From Acinetobacter pittii (GTDB lineage Bacteria; Pseudomonadota; Gammaproteobacteria; Pseudomonadales; Moraxellaceae), in contig NZ_CP139286.1 of assembly GCF_034067285.1 (NCBI RefSeq), positions 124,001 to 188,000 of the forward strand: DNA of 64,000 bases. The letters run 5' to 3'. Below are positions 25,955-35,709 of the stretch, in pieces; position 1 is the stretch's first letter, and each line of letters opens with the position of its first letter. A program made the translations under genes and the position numbers. The notes beneath the pieces were generated by a model that had not been told where the DNA came from, did not search any database, and was given only the letters and a program-made list of their open reading frames with translations.

Positions 25955-26773
25955 ATGTCAAAAGATAGTACAGTTTTCGATGTTTTTGAACAATGTGTTT
26001 TAGCTGTTCAAAATGGCGAGTTGATTGAAGCAGTTTCTTCAAAAGATAAGGAATTTCATTTCCAAAACTGGTTTCAAAAACGCCTTGAAAACTTAAGTAT
26101 TTACTTTGAAGGATCTGGAAGAAATACTTATCCTGATTTCTGTTTAGTAAATAAAGCTGAAGGTTTTGAAATTAAAGGACTTGCTTGGCCAGGGCGTGAA
26201 CGTGACTACGACTCAAATAGCCAAGTACCTACAGGTTTCCATAATGGCCGTACTATATTTTATGTATTTGGCCGTTATCCTGCAGACCTTTCAGATTATT
26301 CTATCGGTGATAGTAATCAAAAACAGTATCCAGTTGTTGATTTAGTTATATGTCATGGTGACTTCTTAAATGCAGACCATAATTACGTCCATAAAAATAA
26401 AAATGTTAAAGGATTTGGTACTTATGGCGACATTATGATTCGTGATCGAAAAATGTATGTTGCTCCTACACCTTTTGCCTTAACAGAAGGTACTACAGGA
26501 TTAATGACTCTAATTTTACCAGAAGGCTTTGGTACAGATGCTCGATACCAAGAGGTCGGACAACTTACTAGAGTTGAAGCAGATTCTTTAGTGGTAGGCT
26601 ATAATTTCGATTTGCGTACAAATGACTTAGTAGCAGAAAGATGTGAGAATCCTAAAGGAAAAACTGAACACAAATTTATTGCATATCGACTACTTAGCCA
26701 AACTAATAAATCAGTTCTTATGTCAGATAAATCGTCTTCAGTAAAAGATGATAAGAAGTTGCGTAGTAAATGA
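25955..26773 (+). CDS. Putative type II restriction endonuclease (PD-(D/E)xK)
   Basis: 272 residues from the ATG at 25955, chosen for AAGGA 6 bases upstream; an in-frame ATG at 25877 adds 26 unlikely residues. A PD-(D/E)xK-type nuclease site is readable: Asp61 in YPDFCLV, then Glu72-Ile-Lys74 in GFEIKGL, preceded by the helix NWFQKRLENL. This, plus the ATGA overlap with a large DNA methyltransferase gene, makes it the cognate nuclease. The recognition sequence cannot be read from the protein. Family assignment within PD-(D/E)xK is open. It sits between the two pyrE tail copies, so it is acquired DNA. Confidence 0.72.
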   Translation: MSKDSTVFDVFEQCVLAVQNGELIEAVSSKDKEFHFQNWFQKRLENLSIYFEGSGRNTYPDFCLVNKAEGFEIKGLAWPGRERDYDSNSQVPTGFHNGRTIFYVFGRYPADLSDYSIGDSNQKQYPVVDLVICHGDFLNADHNYVHKNKNVKGFGTYGDIMIRDRKMYVAPTPFALTEGTTGLMTLILPEGFGTDARYQEVGQLTRVEADSLVVGYNFDLRTNDLVAERCENPKGKTEHKFIAYRLLSQTNKSVLMSDKSSSVKDDKKLRSK

Positions 26774-28881
26774 TAGATATTGCAAAAACAATGCAGAATA
26801 CAGACTCAACATCTACAACGGCTTTAGAAGCTCAATTTCCTATAGTTGAAATTAGCCAGATTGCTGAACAAGAGAGTTGGCGTAAAGAAATTAATCGCCC
26901 GATTTATCATATTCATAAATGGTGGGCTACTCGCTTAGGCTCAGTCTTTCGTGCTATCACAATAGGTGCTTTAACTCCTCCAAACACTAATATTTGGGAA
27001 GAGTTTTATAAGACTCATAATTTAAAAGATAAAGTAGTTTTAGATCCTTTTATGGGTAGTGGAACTTCTGTTGGCGAAGCATTAAAGCTGGGTGCAAAGG
27101 CTATCGGTAATGATATTAACCCCATCAGTACTTTTTTAGTTCGTCAAGCTTTCACACCTGTTCCTGAAGCAGATTTACAGGCTGCATTTGAATACTTAGA
27201 GGAAAGAGTAGCTCCTAAAATTCGACACTATTATCAAACTCGAGATCCATTAACTGGGGAAAAAATACCTGTTCTATATTACTTTTGGGTTAAAACAGTA
27301 ACGACACCGGATAATGAAGTAATTCCGCTATTTTCACGTTACGTTTTCTCACAAGATGCTTATCCGAAAAAAAAACCAAAAGCTCAAATTGTCTGTCCTA
27401 ATTGTTGGGAAGTGTTAGAAGATCGATATGATGCGACTGAGTTATGTTGTAAAAGTTGTGCATATATTTTCAACCCGCAAAAAGGGCCAGCTAGTGGTCA
27501 GAACATAACAGTAAAGGATGGAACAAAATATAAAATCAAAGATTTAATACCTAAGAATACACCTCCAAAGCAACGTATGTATGCATTGATGGCTTTGCGT
27601 AAGGATGGTTCAAAAATCTACTTAAAAGCTACTCAAGAAGATTTTGATTTATATGATGAAGCTGACAAAAGACTTGATATAGAAAATCTTCCACTACCTC
27701 AAACTGAGGTTCGTCCTGGTCATAATACAGATCAAGCACGAGGTTATAACTATACTAAATGGCGTGATTTTTTTAATTCTCGTCAACTGCTTTGCTTGGG
27801 TCTACTCTTAAAGGAAATTCTGAATATAAAGAATCAAATAATTCAAGAACAGATCCTTTGCTTATTCTCCAGTACATTGGAATTCAATAACCTTTTCTGC
27901 AGTTTTAAAGGTGAGGGAACTGGTGCTGTACGCCATATGTTTTCAAACCATATTTTAAAGCCTGAACGTACCCCACTAGAGAATTCTATTTGGGGAACTA
28001 ATCGAAGCAGTGGGACATTCAGTACTTTATTCGAATCTCGATTATTACGAGCTAAACGTTACTTAGATACTCCTTTTGATTTAGAGTTTAAATATGACAT
28101 GTTTGGTGAGCGGATAGGTTCTAATAAGATTATCGTAAGCAATCCAATTACAGCTCAGCGTGTAGAAAATTGGGAAGAATTAAAGCTTCAAGAACATGGA
28201 GTATTAATTTTAAATGGAGATAGTTCAAAACTGCCATTACCAGAAAAAACTGTAGATGCTGTTATTACTGATCCACCATATTTTGACTTTGTGCATTATT
28301 CTGAACTGAGTGATTTCTTTTTTGCTTGGTTGTCTCCTGTTTTACGTGATCGTTATGACTGGATGTCATCTATAGATTCATCTCATCCAGGAGAAGTTCA
28401 GCACAATGACCCCAAGATATTTTCAAATCAATTATCTTCAGTATTTAGTGAAGCTTGTCGTGTTCTAAAAGATGAGGGAATTCTTGCATTTAGTTTTCAT
28501 CATTCGCGTGCTGAAGGATGGGCGGCTATCTATGAAGCTATTAATAAATCCGGTTTAGCGATTGTTACAGCACATGCTGTTCATGCTGAACAGCGCTCTG
28601 CCAGTCCCAAAACTTCAGCTAAAGAGCCTATTAGTATTGATGCAATTCTTGTTTGTCGTAAAAAAAGATTTGCTACAAATCACTTTGTTTCTATGGCAGA
28701 ACTAAACACTATTATCGAAAAAACTTCAGTTCAGCTCCAAAATGGAGGGATGAAGATTTCAAATAATGATAAATTTGTTATCAGTGCTGCCCAAACCTTA
28801 ATTTCCTATGCTACTCATGACTTAAGCTATGATGAAATTAAAAAGCATTTAGAAAATGTAAGAATACTATTTAATAGTTAG
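26770..28881 (+). CDS. DNA methyltransferase with zinc-ribbon insert (probable N6-adenine/N4-cytosine)
   Basis: 703 residues; ATG overlaps the nuclease stop (ATGA). The SAM-binding motif I is near the N-terminus (Asp92 in LDPFMGSGTS, followed by GNDINPIST), while catalytic motif IV, Asp501-Pro-Pro-Tyr504 in ITDPPYFDF, is ~400 residues later. The long middle part contains a zinc ribbon, Cys209-x2-Cys212 and Cys227-x2-Cys230, and would carry target recognition. The order I-(TRD)-IV is alpha-class-like, but the size and zinc ribbon recall the large DUF1156-type methylases of defence loci. DPPY implies amino methylation of adenine or cytosine-N4. It protects host DNA from the upstream nuclease. 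Confidence 0.85.
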   Translation: MIDIAKTMQNTDSTSTTALEAQFPIVEISQIAEQESWRKEINRPIYHIHKWWATRLGSVFRAITIGALTPPNTNIWEEFYKTHNLKDKVVLDPFMGSGTSVGEALKLGAKAIGNDINPISTFLVRQAFTPVPEADLQAAFEYLEERVAPKIRHYYQTRDPLTGEKIPVLYYFWVKTVTTPDNEVIPLFSRYVFSQDAYPKKKPKAQIVCPNCWEVLEDRYDATELCCKSCAYIFNPQKGPASGQNITVKDGTKYKIKDLIPKNTPPKQRMYALMALRKDGSKIYLKATQEDFDLYDEADKRLDIENLPLPQTEVRPGHNTDQARGYNYTKWRDFFNSRQLLCLGLLLKEILNIKNQIIQEQILCLFSSTLEFNNLFCSFKGEGTGAVRHMFSNHILKPERTPLENSIWGTNRSSGTFSTLFESRLLRAKRYLDTPFDLEFKYDMFGERIGSNKIIVSNPITAQRVENWEELKLQEHGVLILNGDSSKLPLPEKTVDAVITDPPYFDFVHYSELSDFFFAWLSPVLRDRYDWMSSIDSSHPGEVQHNDPKIFSNQLSSVFSEACRVLKDEGILAFSFHHSRAEGWAAIYEAINKSGLAIVTAHAVHAEQRSASPKTSAKEPISIDAILVCRKKRFATNHFVSMAELNTIIEKTSVQLQNGGMKISNNDKFVISAAQTLISYATHDLSYDEIKKHLENVRILFNS

Positions 28882-28949
28882 GTAATTATTTTATATAGGG
28901 AAAATAATAAATATATTTTCTCTCTATAATTTATTTGGCATAAAATCTC

Positions 28950-29035
28950 ATATGCGAATCCCATTCCCTCCCACTTCTTACACTTCACGGTCATGCCCAA
29001 CTTGTCTTGTTGACCTTGTTCAGTCATCACCAATT
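28950..29035. other. GC-richer gap segment abutting the second pyrE tail
   Basis: About 85 bases, noticeably less AT-rich than the methylase gene and its 3' flank, running up to the exact left edge of repeat copy 2. It contains no open gene. Its composition jump and position suggest the end of a former mobile element or attachment region; nothing more can be shown. Confidence 0.4.
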
Positions 29036-29091
29036 GCGAAAAAGAAGCGCTAGCAAATATGCAAGCTTATCGCGAGAAATATGGTATCTAA
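29036..29091 (+). repeat. Direct repeat, copy 2 (orphan pyrE 3' tail)
   Basis: 56-bp match to the pyrE 3' end, including stop codon, with three silent changes. It is followed by a second terminator, as expected if this is the native pyrE end displaced by the inserted cassette. No pyrE coding sequence precedes it. Confidence 0.95.
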
Positions 29092-29095
29092 AAAG

Positions 29096-29131
29096 AAAAA
29101 GGCATACCTCTAAATAGGGGTATGCCTTTTT
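29096..29131. terminator. Bidirectional terminator after the orphan pyrE tail
   Basis: AAAAAGGCATACC ... GGTATGCCTTTTT hairpin with A- and T-runs. It would end pyrE in the undisturbed chromosome and also ends the convergent TonB-receptor gene. Confidence 0.88.
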
Positions 29132-29142
29132 AATATTTTTAT

Positions 29143-31329
29143 TTAAAACTGATAATTCAAACGCAATAACACATTACGTGGTGTGCCTGGCATGCTGTCT
29201 GAACGCCAGTACTCTTTATTAGTTAGGTTATTTACCGCAAGTGTGACATTCCATGGGTCAGCACTATAGCCAATCGCTGCATCGATACGGTTAAAGCCTT
29301 CCATTTTTACTTGATTATTAATATTTGGATAATAAGACCCGACATAGGTTACCCCCACCTCTGTATACCACTGCTCGGTTGGTAAATAGCGAACAAATAA
29401 ATTACCCGTGTTTTTAGATGTGTTGGCTAAATAATTGCCTTCTCGCTCAGGGTTTTGTTTGTCTTCTTTCACTTTTGCATCTGTGTAGCCATAACCACCA
29501 CGCACAAAGACATTATCAAGTACGCGACCAATAAAGCTAAATTCAAGACCACGGGATTGATGTTGACCCGCAGTTGCCCATACTTCTGGCTCACTGTCAG
29601 GGTTTGGTTTATAGCGGATATTATTTTTACGAATATCAAAGACAGAAAATTGAGTATTTAAACGATTATCTAACCATTCACTTTTTACCCCAACTTCGTA
29701 TTGCTCGTTATATTGAGGCTCTTTATCCATTTTTGTGACATCGGTGCTTCCAGTAACTTGGTTAACACCCATTTGTCCGCCAAATGGTGCAAAGCTCTTA
29801 GAATAAGACGTGTAAAAGCTATGTTCAGGAAGTGGTTGCCATACCAAACCAACATTTGGGCTAAAACTACCGTCTTTTACATTACGGTGTTCATTAGTTA
29901 ACTTGTTAGTGGTTGAAAAGTCAAAGTAATCGTAGCGGATACCTAGCATGAGTTTAAGTTGATCATTTAGCCCAATTAAATCCTGCATAAATACGCCGTA
30001 AGTTGTGCCTTCATTATAGTTATGCTGACTAATTTTTAATGGGCCATTGCCACGACTGTACTCTCGTTCACCAGTGATTGGATTAACGTAACCATAAATG
30101 GCTGACCCATTTTGAGTTTTATTGGCTAGACGTGGCTCTCGCTGTTCATAAGTCCAGTCTGTACCCACCATAATTTGATGTTCAAGCTGGCCTGTTTTGA
30201 ACTTGCCCTTAATATCAAATGTATTTGTGGTGGTCTTATTGCTGGTTTGTTGCCAGTAGTAAATTTGGTCGATGTAACCTTTTTTAGTACAAGACTCATT
30301 CTTTGAGTTTTTTCCATCTAACCCACAATAAGTTCCAAAATAAAAGTGGTCAAAGTTCTGCTCTGCTTGTCGGTAACTTGCTGCCCAGTGGAAGTTCCAA
30401 TCAGGCGCATATTCATAATTCACATCGGTACGGACCACTTGCAAAATATCATCAACATAATCGCCGTCTTGGGCAAATCCTGTTTTAATTGAAGTTCCCG
30501 CAGGCAGAATGTCATGTGATGGTCCGCGATCAGGTACACGACCTAATTTGTCATAGGTATATTGCGTGGTCCAAGTGAGTGTTCCATCGTCATTTTTATA
30601 AGTGAAACTTGGCGAAAACATTTCAATCTTATTTTCAATACCAGAGCGGAAGCTGCCTGTCTCGCCATATTCTCCCGTTAAACGGACTGCTAAATTGTCA
30701 TTAATGACTTGGTTGATGTCAGCGGTTGTTCCGTAGTTATCATATGAACCCGCATATGCGCCAACTGAACTTTTAGAGTCAAAATTGGCGAACTTACTCA
30801 CCATATTCACAACCCCACCACCAGCGCTACGACCATATAAAACAGAAGCGGGGCCTTTTAAAATTTCTATACGCTCGATATTTGCTGTACTACGGCGTAC
30901 TTGTCCACTTTCACGTATACCATCACGGTAAATATCGCCTGTATCAGCACCAAAACCACGAATCGTAATGCCATCACCGCGCATATCGTAACTGGTTGAT
31001 ACGCCTGGAGTACCTTGTAGCATCACACTTAAATCATTCGATCCATAAATTTTATATTTCTGTACATCAATAGTATCAACGGTTTGAGGAATATCTTTTT
31101 TGTCTAAACCATTACGTGTGACATTGGCCTTGTCATAATCGATATAACTTTTAATCGGGTCGAGCTCACTCATGGCTTCAATTTTTATGGTGGGCATGGT
31201 AGCTGCCACTTTTGATGAGTCAGTTACATCTTCTGCATAGGCACCTTGAATATTCAAGATCATTAAACTAAGTAAGCTGAGCGGGAATGAACCCTTAATT
31301 TGGGGAGATGATAAAGAAATTCTTAACAT
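29143..31329 (-). CDS. TonB-dependent siderophore receptor
   Basis: 728 residues from the ATG at 31329 (an in-frame TTG at 31350 adds 7). Signal peptide ending near GAYA. TonB-box-like PTIKIEAM near residue 45, then the plug (IPQTVDTIDVQKYKIYGSNDL, DMRGDGITIRGFGADT, ERIEILKGPASVLYGRSAGGGVVNMVSK) and a 22-strand barrel ending in RNVLLRLNYQF. The plug style is that of catecholate/Fiu-type receptors; the exact siderophore is unknown. A Fur box lies 35 bp upstream, so iron starvation should induce it. Confidence 0.92.
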   Translation of the reverse strand: MLRISLSSPQIKGSFPLSLLSLMILNIQGAYAEDVTDSSKVAATMPTIKIEAMSELDPIKSYIDYDKANVTRNGLDKKDIPQTVDTIDVQKYKIYGSNDLSVMLQGTPGVSTSYDMRGDGITIRGFGADTGDIYRDGIRESGQVRRSTANIERIEILKGPASVLYGRSAGGGVVNMVSKFANFDSKSSVGAYAGSYDNYGTTADINQVINDNLAVRLTGEYGETGSFRSGIENKIEMFSPSFTYKNDDGTLTWTTQYTYDKLGRVPDRGPSHDILPAGTSIKTGFAQDGDYVDDILQVVRTDVNYEYAPDWNFHWAASYRQAEQNFDHFYFGTYCGLDGKNSKNESCTKKGYIDQIYYWQQTSNKTTTNTFDIKGKFKTGQLEHQIMVGTDWTYEQREPRLANKTQNGSAIYGYVNPITGEREYSRGNGPLKISQHNYNEGTTYGVFMQDLIGLNDQLKLMLGIRYDYFDFSTTNKLTNEHRNVKDGSFSPNVGLVWQPLPEHSFYTSYSKSFAPFGGQMGVNQVTGSTDVTKMDKEPQYNEQYEVGVKSEWLDNRLNTQFSVFDIRKNNIRYKPNPDSEPEVWATAGQHQSRGLEFSFIGRVLDNVFVRGGYGYTDAKVKEDKQNPEREGNYLANTSKNTGNLFVRYLPTEQWYTEVGVTYVGSYYPNINNQVKMEGFNRIDAAIGYSADPWNVTLAVNNLTNKEYWRSDSMPGTPRNVLLRLNYQF

Positions 31330-31363
31330 AAAAATAAAATCAATTAACAAAAATAAAAGTATA

Positions 31364-31382
31364 AATGATAATTATAATCATT
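31364..31382 (-). promoter_or_regulatory. Fur box upstream of the TonB receptor gene
   Basis: The 19-base palindrome-like AATGATAATTATAATCATT closely fits the Fur consensus GATAATGATAATCATTATC and lies just upstream of the receptor start. Confidence 0.8.
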
Positions 31383-31559
31383 TAATTGTTTAGAATAAAA
31401 GAAATATTGCCTTAAAAAATGACATATTTATTGTTTAGTAACTGATTTTTAGAAAGATGATTGGGGAATTAAACGGATAATATGAGTTAACTCATTAGTT
31501 TTTCTTGTTAATTGATTTTTGAAAGGGGAGCTTTTTACCGATTAAAGCTCCCCTTAGAA

Positions 31560-31772
31560 TTACGCATTATTTTTGAGAACATCTAAAATATCCATTTCTG
31601 GATCATAATTTTCATTAATCGTTTTACAAATTGCTTGTCCAACAATCACATGCGTGCCATTAAAGGTCATGGTTGGCGCTCCGTATAATTCCCAACCATG
31701 ATTCAGTGCTTTAGTGACTCGTGCACAAAAAGCAGAGTCATCTGGGCCTGTTAAATAGCGATAAAGTTTCAT
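31560..31772 (-). CDS. Small DUF1737 protein
   Basis: 70 residues, MKLYRYLTGPDDSAFCARVTKALNHGWELYGAPTM-type sequence typical of DUF1737 (a short alpha/beta module with the NxGWELYGxP pattern). No signal peptide; function unknown. Transcribed toward the TonB receptor gene but separated from it by about 180 bp, a hairpin (31523-31555) and the Fur box, so probably not in its operon. Confidence 0.8.
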   Translation of the reverse strand: MKLYRYLTGPDDSAFCARVTKALNHGWELYGAPTMTFNGTHVIVGQAICKTINENYDPEMDILDVLKNNA

Positions 31773-31932
31773 CTTTAGCCTTTAAAAATAATATTTTATG
31801 AATATAGTTTAACCGAATTTACCTTTGCTCTAGATAAAGAAATAACAGATAAGGTTTTACTGAAATTAAGAAAAACCAGTGAAAAATCTCAGTTATACTC
31901 ATGCTAATTTAAATTTTAAGAAGAGCTTGAGC

Positions 31933-32877
31933 ATGCGTGTACTTGTCGTCATGGATCCGATTGAAACCGTAAACCTTAAAAAGGATTCAACCATGGCAAT
32001 GTTGTGGGCGGCGAGCCGTCGTGGACATGAATTAGGTTATGCATTACAGCAAGATTTATATATTGATCAGGGTAAGGCGTACGGCCTAATCTCACCGTTA
32101 AAAGTTTTTGAAGACTACAATCATTACTATGAGCTAGGCGAAAAGAAAAAAGAATCTATCGCAGCTTATGATGTTGTGCTCATGCGTAAAGATCCACCGT
32201 TTGACATGAATTTTGTCTATACAACTTATGTGCTTGAGCAAGCTGAGCGCGAAGGTTCATGGATTATTAATAAGCCTCAGTCACTGCGTGATTGCAACGA
32301 AAAAATTTTTGCAACGCAATTTCCAGAACTACAAGTACCTACACTTGTGACATCGCAACAAAGTTTAATCCGTGAATTTATTAAAGAACATGGTGATGTC
32401 ATTGTTAAGCCACTTGATGGTATGGGTGGTATGGGTATTTTCCGTTTATACCAAGACGGTGTAAATATTGGATCTACCTTAGAAATGCTGACAGAGCTAG
32501 GTACACGTCCAATTATGGCACAGCGCTATATTCCTGAAATTGTAGAAGGGGATAAGCGTATTTTAATGGTAAACGGTGAGCCTATTCCTTATTGTTTGGC
32601 TCGTATTCCACAAAATGGTGAAGTACGCGGTAACTTGGCGGCAGGCGGTTTAGGCCAAGCGCGTCCGCTTACTGAAAACGATAAGTTGATCGCAGCTAAA
32701 ATTGGTCCTTTCTTACGCGAAAAAGGTTTGGTTTTTGTTGGTTTAGATGTAATTGGTAATTATGTCACTGAAATTAATGTTACTAGCCCAACCTGTATTC
32801 GTGAAATTGATGCTCAATTTGGTACATCAATTGCAGACAATTTATTTGATGTATTAGAAGCTGGTCGTTCAGCTTAA
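31933..32877 (+). CDS. gshB: Glutathione synthetase
   Basis: 314 residues from the ATG at 31933 (MRVLVVMDPIETVNLKKDST), the canonical GshB N-terminus; the in-frame GTG at 31879 adds 18 unconserved residues. ATP-grasp features: VVLMRKDPPFDMNFVY, INKPQSLRDCNEKIF, VIVKPLDGMGGMGIFR, RILMVNGEPIPYCLARIP, and the metal-ligand EINVTSPTC. It joins gamma-glutamylcysteine and glycine using ATP. A hairpin (32885-32927) after the stop probably ends transcription before murG. Confidence 0.96.
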   Translation: MRVLVVMDPIETVNLKKDSTMAMLWAASRRGHELGYALQQDLYIDQGKAYGLISPLKVFEDYNHYYELGEKKKESIAAYDVVLMRKDPPFDMNFVYTTYVLEQAEREGSWIINKPQSLRDCNEKIFATQFPELQVPTLVTSQQSLIREFIKEHGDVIVKPLDGMGGMGIFRLYQDGVNIGSTLEMLTELGTRPIMAQRYIPEIVEGDKRILMVNGEPIPYCLARIPQNGEVRGNLAAGGLGQARPLTENDKLIAAKIGPFLREKGLVFVGLDVIGNYVTEINVTSPTCIREIDAQFGTSIADNLFDVLEAGRSA

Positions 32878-33114
32878 CTCGTTATTTCAGGTGGTTTTCT
32901 AAGGTATTTATGGGAAATCACCTGAAAATATATGAATTAATAAAATAACAATACTAAATACACCACAGCTTTGTAGGCATATTTTCAAAAAAGCACATCT
33001 TTCTGTTATAAACGAGTGAAATTCGCTTTTCGTTAATGAAGCTTTAGGATTAAAATAAACGGCTACAAAAATAGATGACAATTTCCATTGTTTTTTGAGT
33101 TGAAGAATTAGACC

Positions 33115-34212
33115 GTGACCGATTCACAGCAAAGCAAACCCAAACATGTCATGATGATGGCTGCCGGTACAGGTGGACATGTTTTTCCAGCCCTCGCCGT
33201 AGCCAAGCAACTTCAACAACAAGGTTGTCAGGTTTCATGGTTAGCCACGCCAACAGGTATGGAAAATCGGTTGTTAAAAGATCAAAATATTCCAATATAT
33301 CAAATTGATATTCAAGGGGTTCGTGGTAATGGATTAGTCCGTAAAATTGCTGCACCTTTTAAAATTTTAAAAGCCACTTTGAGCGCAATGCGCTATATGA
33401 AACAGCTTAAAGTTGATGCAGTTGCAGGCTTTGGTGGTTATGTGGCGGGGCCGGGTGGTTTAGCCGCACGTTTGTTAGGTATTCCTGTACTTATTCATGA
33501 GCAAAATGCAGTTGCAGGTTTTACCAATGCGCAGTTATCTCGCGTTGCTAAAGTGGTGTGCGAAGCATTTCCAAATACCTTTCCTGCTGGTGGAAAAGTC
33601 GTAACCACAGGAAATCCTGTGCGTCGTGAAATCACGGATATTTTAAGCCCAAAGTGGCGCTATGATGAGCGTGAGCAAGCGGGTAAACCTCTAAATATTC
33701 TAATTGTTGGCGGTTCTTTAGGTGCTAAAGCACTCAACGAACGCTTACCTCCAGCATTAAAACAATTACAAGTTCCACTCAATATTTTTCACCAGTGTGG
33801 CCAGCAACAAGTTGAGGCAACTCAAGCACTTTATGCAGATGCACCAGCTCATTTAACTGTTCAAGTTTTGCCTTTTATTGAAGATATGGCAAAGGCTTAT
33901 AGTGAGGCGGATTTAATTATTTGCCGAGCTGGAGCACTCACGGTGACAGAAGTTGCAACAGCAGGTGTGGCCGCAGTTTTTGTACCACTTCCTATAGCAG
34001 TTGATGACCACCAAACTGCAAATGCCAAATTTCTGGCCGATGTCGGCGCTGCGAAAATTTGCCAGCAATCGACCATGACACCAGATGTTTTAAATGAATT
34101 GTTCACTTCGCTGATGAACCGCCAATTACTTACCGAAATGGCAGTGAAAGCGCGTCAACATGCCCAACCAAATGCGACTCAGCATGTGGTTGATCTTATC
34201 CAAAAAATGTAA
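33115..34212 (+). CDS. murG: UDP-GlcNAc:lipid I N-acetylglucosaminyltransferase
   Basis: 365 residues; GTG start. GT28 fold with the N-terminal glycine loop [44 protein letters not shown] and the C-terminal UDP-GlcNAc site [23 protein letters not shown]. It acts at the inner face of the cytoplasmic membrane to turn lipid I into lipid II. Eleven bp separate it from murC, starting the mur-fts run to ftsZ. The ~240-bp gap upstream probably contains its promoter. Confidence 0.97.
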   Translation: MTDSQQSKPKHVMMMAAGTGGHVFPALAVAKQLQQQGCQVSWLATPTGMENRLLKDQNIPIYQIDIQGVRGNGLVRKIAAPFKILKATLSAMRYMKQLKVDAVAGFGGYVAGPGGLAARLLGIPVLIHEQNAVAGFTNAQLSRVAKVVCEAFPNTFPAGGKVVTTGNPVRREITDILSPKWRYDEREQAGKPLNILIVGGSLGAKALNERLPPALKQLQVPLNIFHQCGQQQVEATQALYADAPAHLTVQVLPFIEDMAKAYSEADLIICRAGALTVTEVATAGVAAVFVPLPIAVDDHQTANAKFLADVGAAKICQQSTMTPDVLNELFTSLMNRQLLTEMAVKARQHAQPNATQHVVDLIQKM

Positions 34213-34223
34213 TCGGATTTACT

Positions 34224-35672
34224 ATGTCTCCATCAACAGCTGCGAACCAAGCAAAAAAACTGATTAAAGTGCCTGAAATGCGCCGTATCAAACACATTCA
34301 TTTTGTGGGGATCGGTGGCGCTGGGATGTGTGGCATTGCAGAGGTTTTGGGTAACCAAGGCTATAAAATTTCCGGTTCAGACATTAAAGCGTCTAAAACT
34401 ACAGAACAATTAGAGAAAAATGGCATCAAAGTTTATATTGGCCATCAACCGGAAAATATTAAAAATGCCAATGTGCTTGTAGTTTCTACAGCAATTGATC
34501 CGGAAAATCCGGAAATTAAAGCTGCGATTGAACAGCGTATTCCAATTGTACGTCGTGCAGAGATGCTAGGCGAACTAATGCGTTATCGTCATGGTATTGC
34601 TGTAGCAGGTACACATGGTAAAACCACAACTACAAGTCTTTTGACGACGATGTTGGCTGAAGAAAACCTCGACCCAACTTACGTTATTGGTGGTTTACTT
34701 AACAGTACAGGCGTAAATGCAGCATTAGGTGAAAGTCGTTTCATCGTAGCTGAAGCTGATGAATCAGACGCATCTTTCCTTTATTTGCAACCAATGGCAG
34801 CGATTGTAACGAACATTGATGCTGACCATATGGATACCTATGAAGGTAGCTTTGATAAATTAAAAGATACATTTGTACAGTTCCTTCATAACTTACCATT
34901 TTATGGTTTAGCCGTAGTGTGTGGTGATGACGCCAATATTCGTGAAATTCTGCCACGTGTAGGCCGTCCGGTTATTACTTATGGTTTTAATGAAGATAAT
35001 GACATTCGCGCAGTTGATATTGAACAAGATGGTATGCGTTCGCACTTTACTGTGTTGCGTAAAGGCCGTGAACCATTACGTCTAACGATTAATCAACCGG
35101 GTTTGCATAATATTTTAAATGCCTTGGCAGCAATTGGTGTTGCAACGGATGAAGGTGTTTCTGATGAAGCAATTAGCCGTGCATTAGCAGGATTTAGTGG
35201 TGTAGGTCGCCGCTTCCAAGTACAAGGTGAGTTTGAACTTGCTGATGGCAATGTTAAGTTAGTTGATGACTATGGACACCATCCTAAAGAAGTAGAAGCA
35301 ACCATTAAAGCTGCTCGTCAAAGCCATCCGGATCGTCGTTTGGTTATGTTGTTCCAGCCACATCGTTACTCTCGTACTCGCGATTGTTTTGATGACTTCA
35401 TTGAAGTGCTCTCTCAAGTCGATCAATTATTATTGTTGGAAGTTTATCCTGCTGGTGAAAAACCTATTGTGGGTGCAGATAGCCGTACTTTGGCGCGTAG
35501 TATTCGTTTACGTGGACAAGTAGAGCCGATTTTAGTTGATCCGGTTGAAGGTAATTTGCAAAACATCATGCAAAATGTGTTACAACCAAATGACTTGTTA
35601 TTAACGCAAGGTGCGGGTAACGTGGGAGCAATTTCAGTAGAACTTGCACAACACCATTTGTATGTGAAATAA
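34224..35672 (+). CDS. murC: UDP-N-acetylmuramate-L-alanine ligase
   Basis: 482 residues. Mur-ligase landmarks: [17 protein letters not shown]ossmann start, ATP P-loop [12 protein letters not shown] near residue 130, [12 protein letters not shown], the [10 protein letters not shown] segment, and [13 protein letters not shown] near residue 350. It attaches the first amino acid of the peptidoglycan stem peptide in the cytoplasm. Follows murG by 11 bp and precedes ddlB by 37 bp. Confidence 0.97.
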   Translation: MSPSTAANQAKKLIKVPEMRRIKHIHFVGIGGAGMCGIAEVLGNQGYKISGSDIKASKTTEQLEKNGIKVYIGHQPENIKNANVLVVSTAIDPENPEIKAAIEQRIPIVRRAEMLGELMRYRHGIAVAGTHGKTTTTSLLTTMLAEENLDPTYVIGGLLNSTGVNAALGESRFIVAEADESDASFLYLQPMAAIVTNIDADHMDTYEGSFDKLKDTFVQFLHNLPFYGLAVVCGDDANIREILPRVGRPVITYGFNEDNDIRAVDIEQDGMRSHFTVLRKGREPLRLTINQPGLHNILNALAAIGVATDEGVSDEAISRALAGFSGVGRRFQVQGEFELADGNVKLVDDYGHHPKEVEATIKAARQSHPDRRLVMLFQPHRYSRTRDCFDDFIEVLSQVDQLLLLEVYPAGEKPIVGADSRTLARSIRLRGQVEPILVDPVEGNLQNIMQNVLQPNDLLLTQGAGNVGAISVELAQHHLYVK

Positions 35673-35709
35673 ACAAAAAGTATTGAATTATCGGGTTAAG
35701 GATTTAAAC

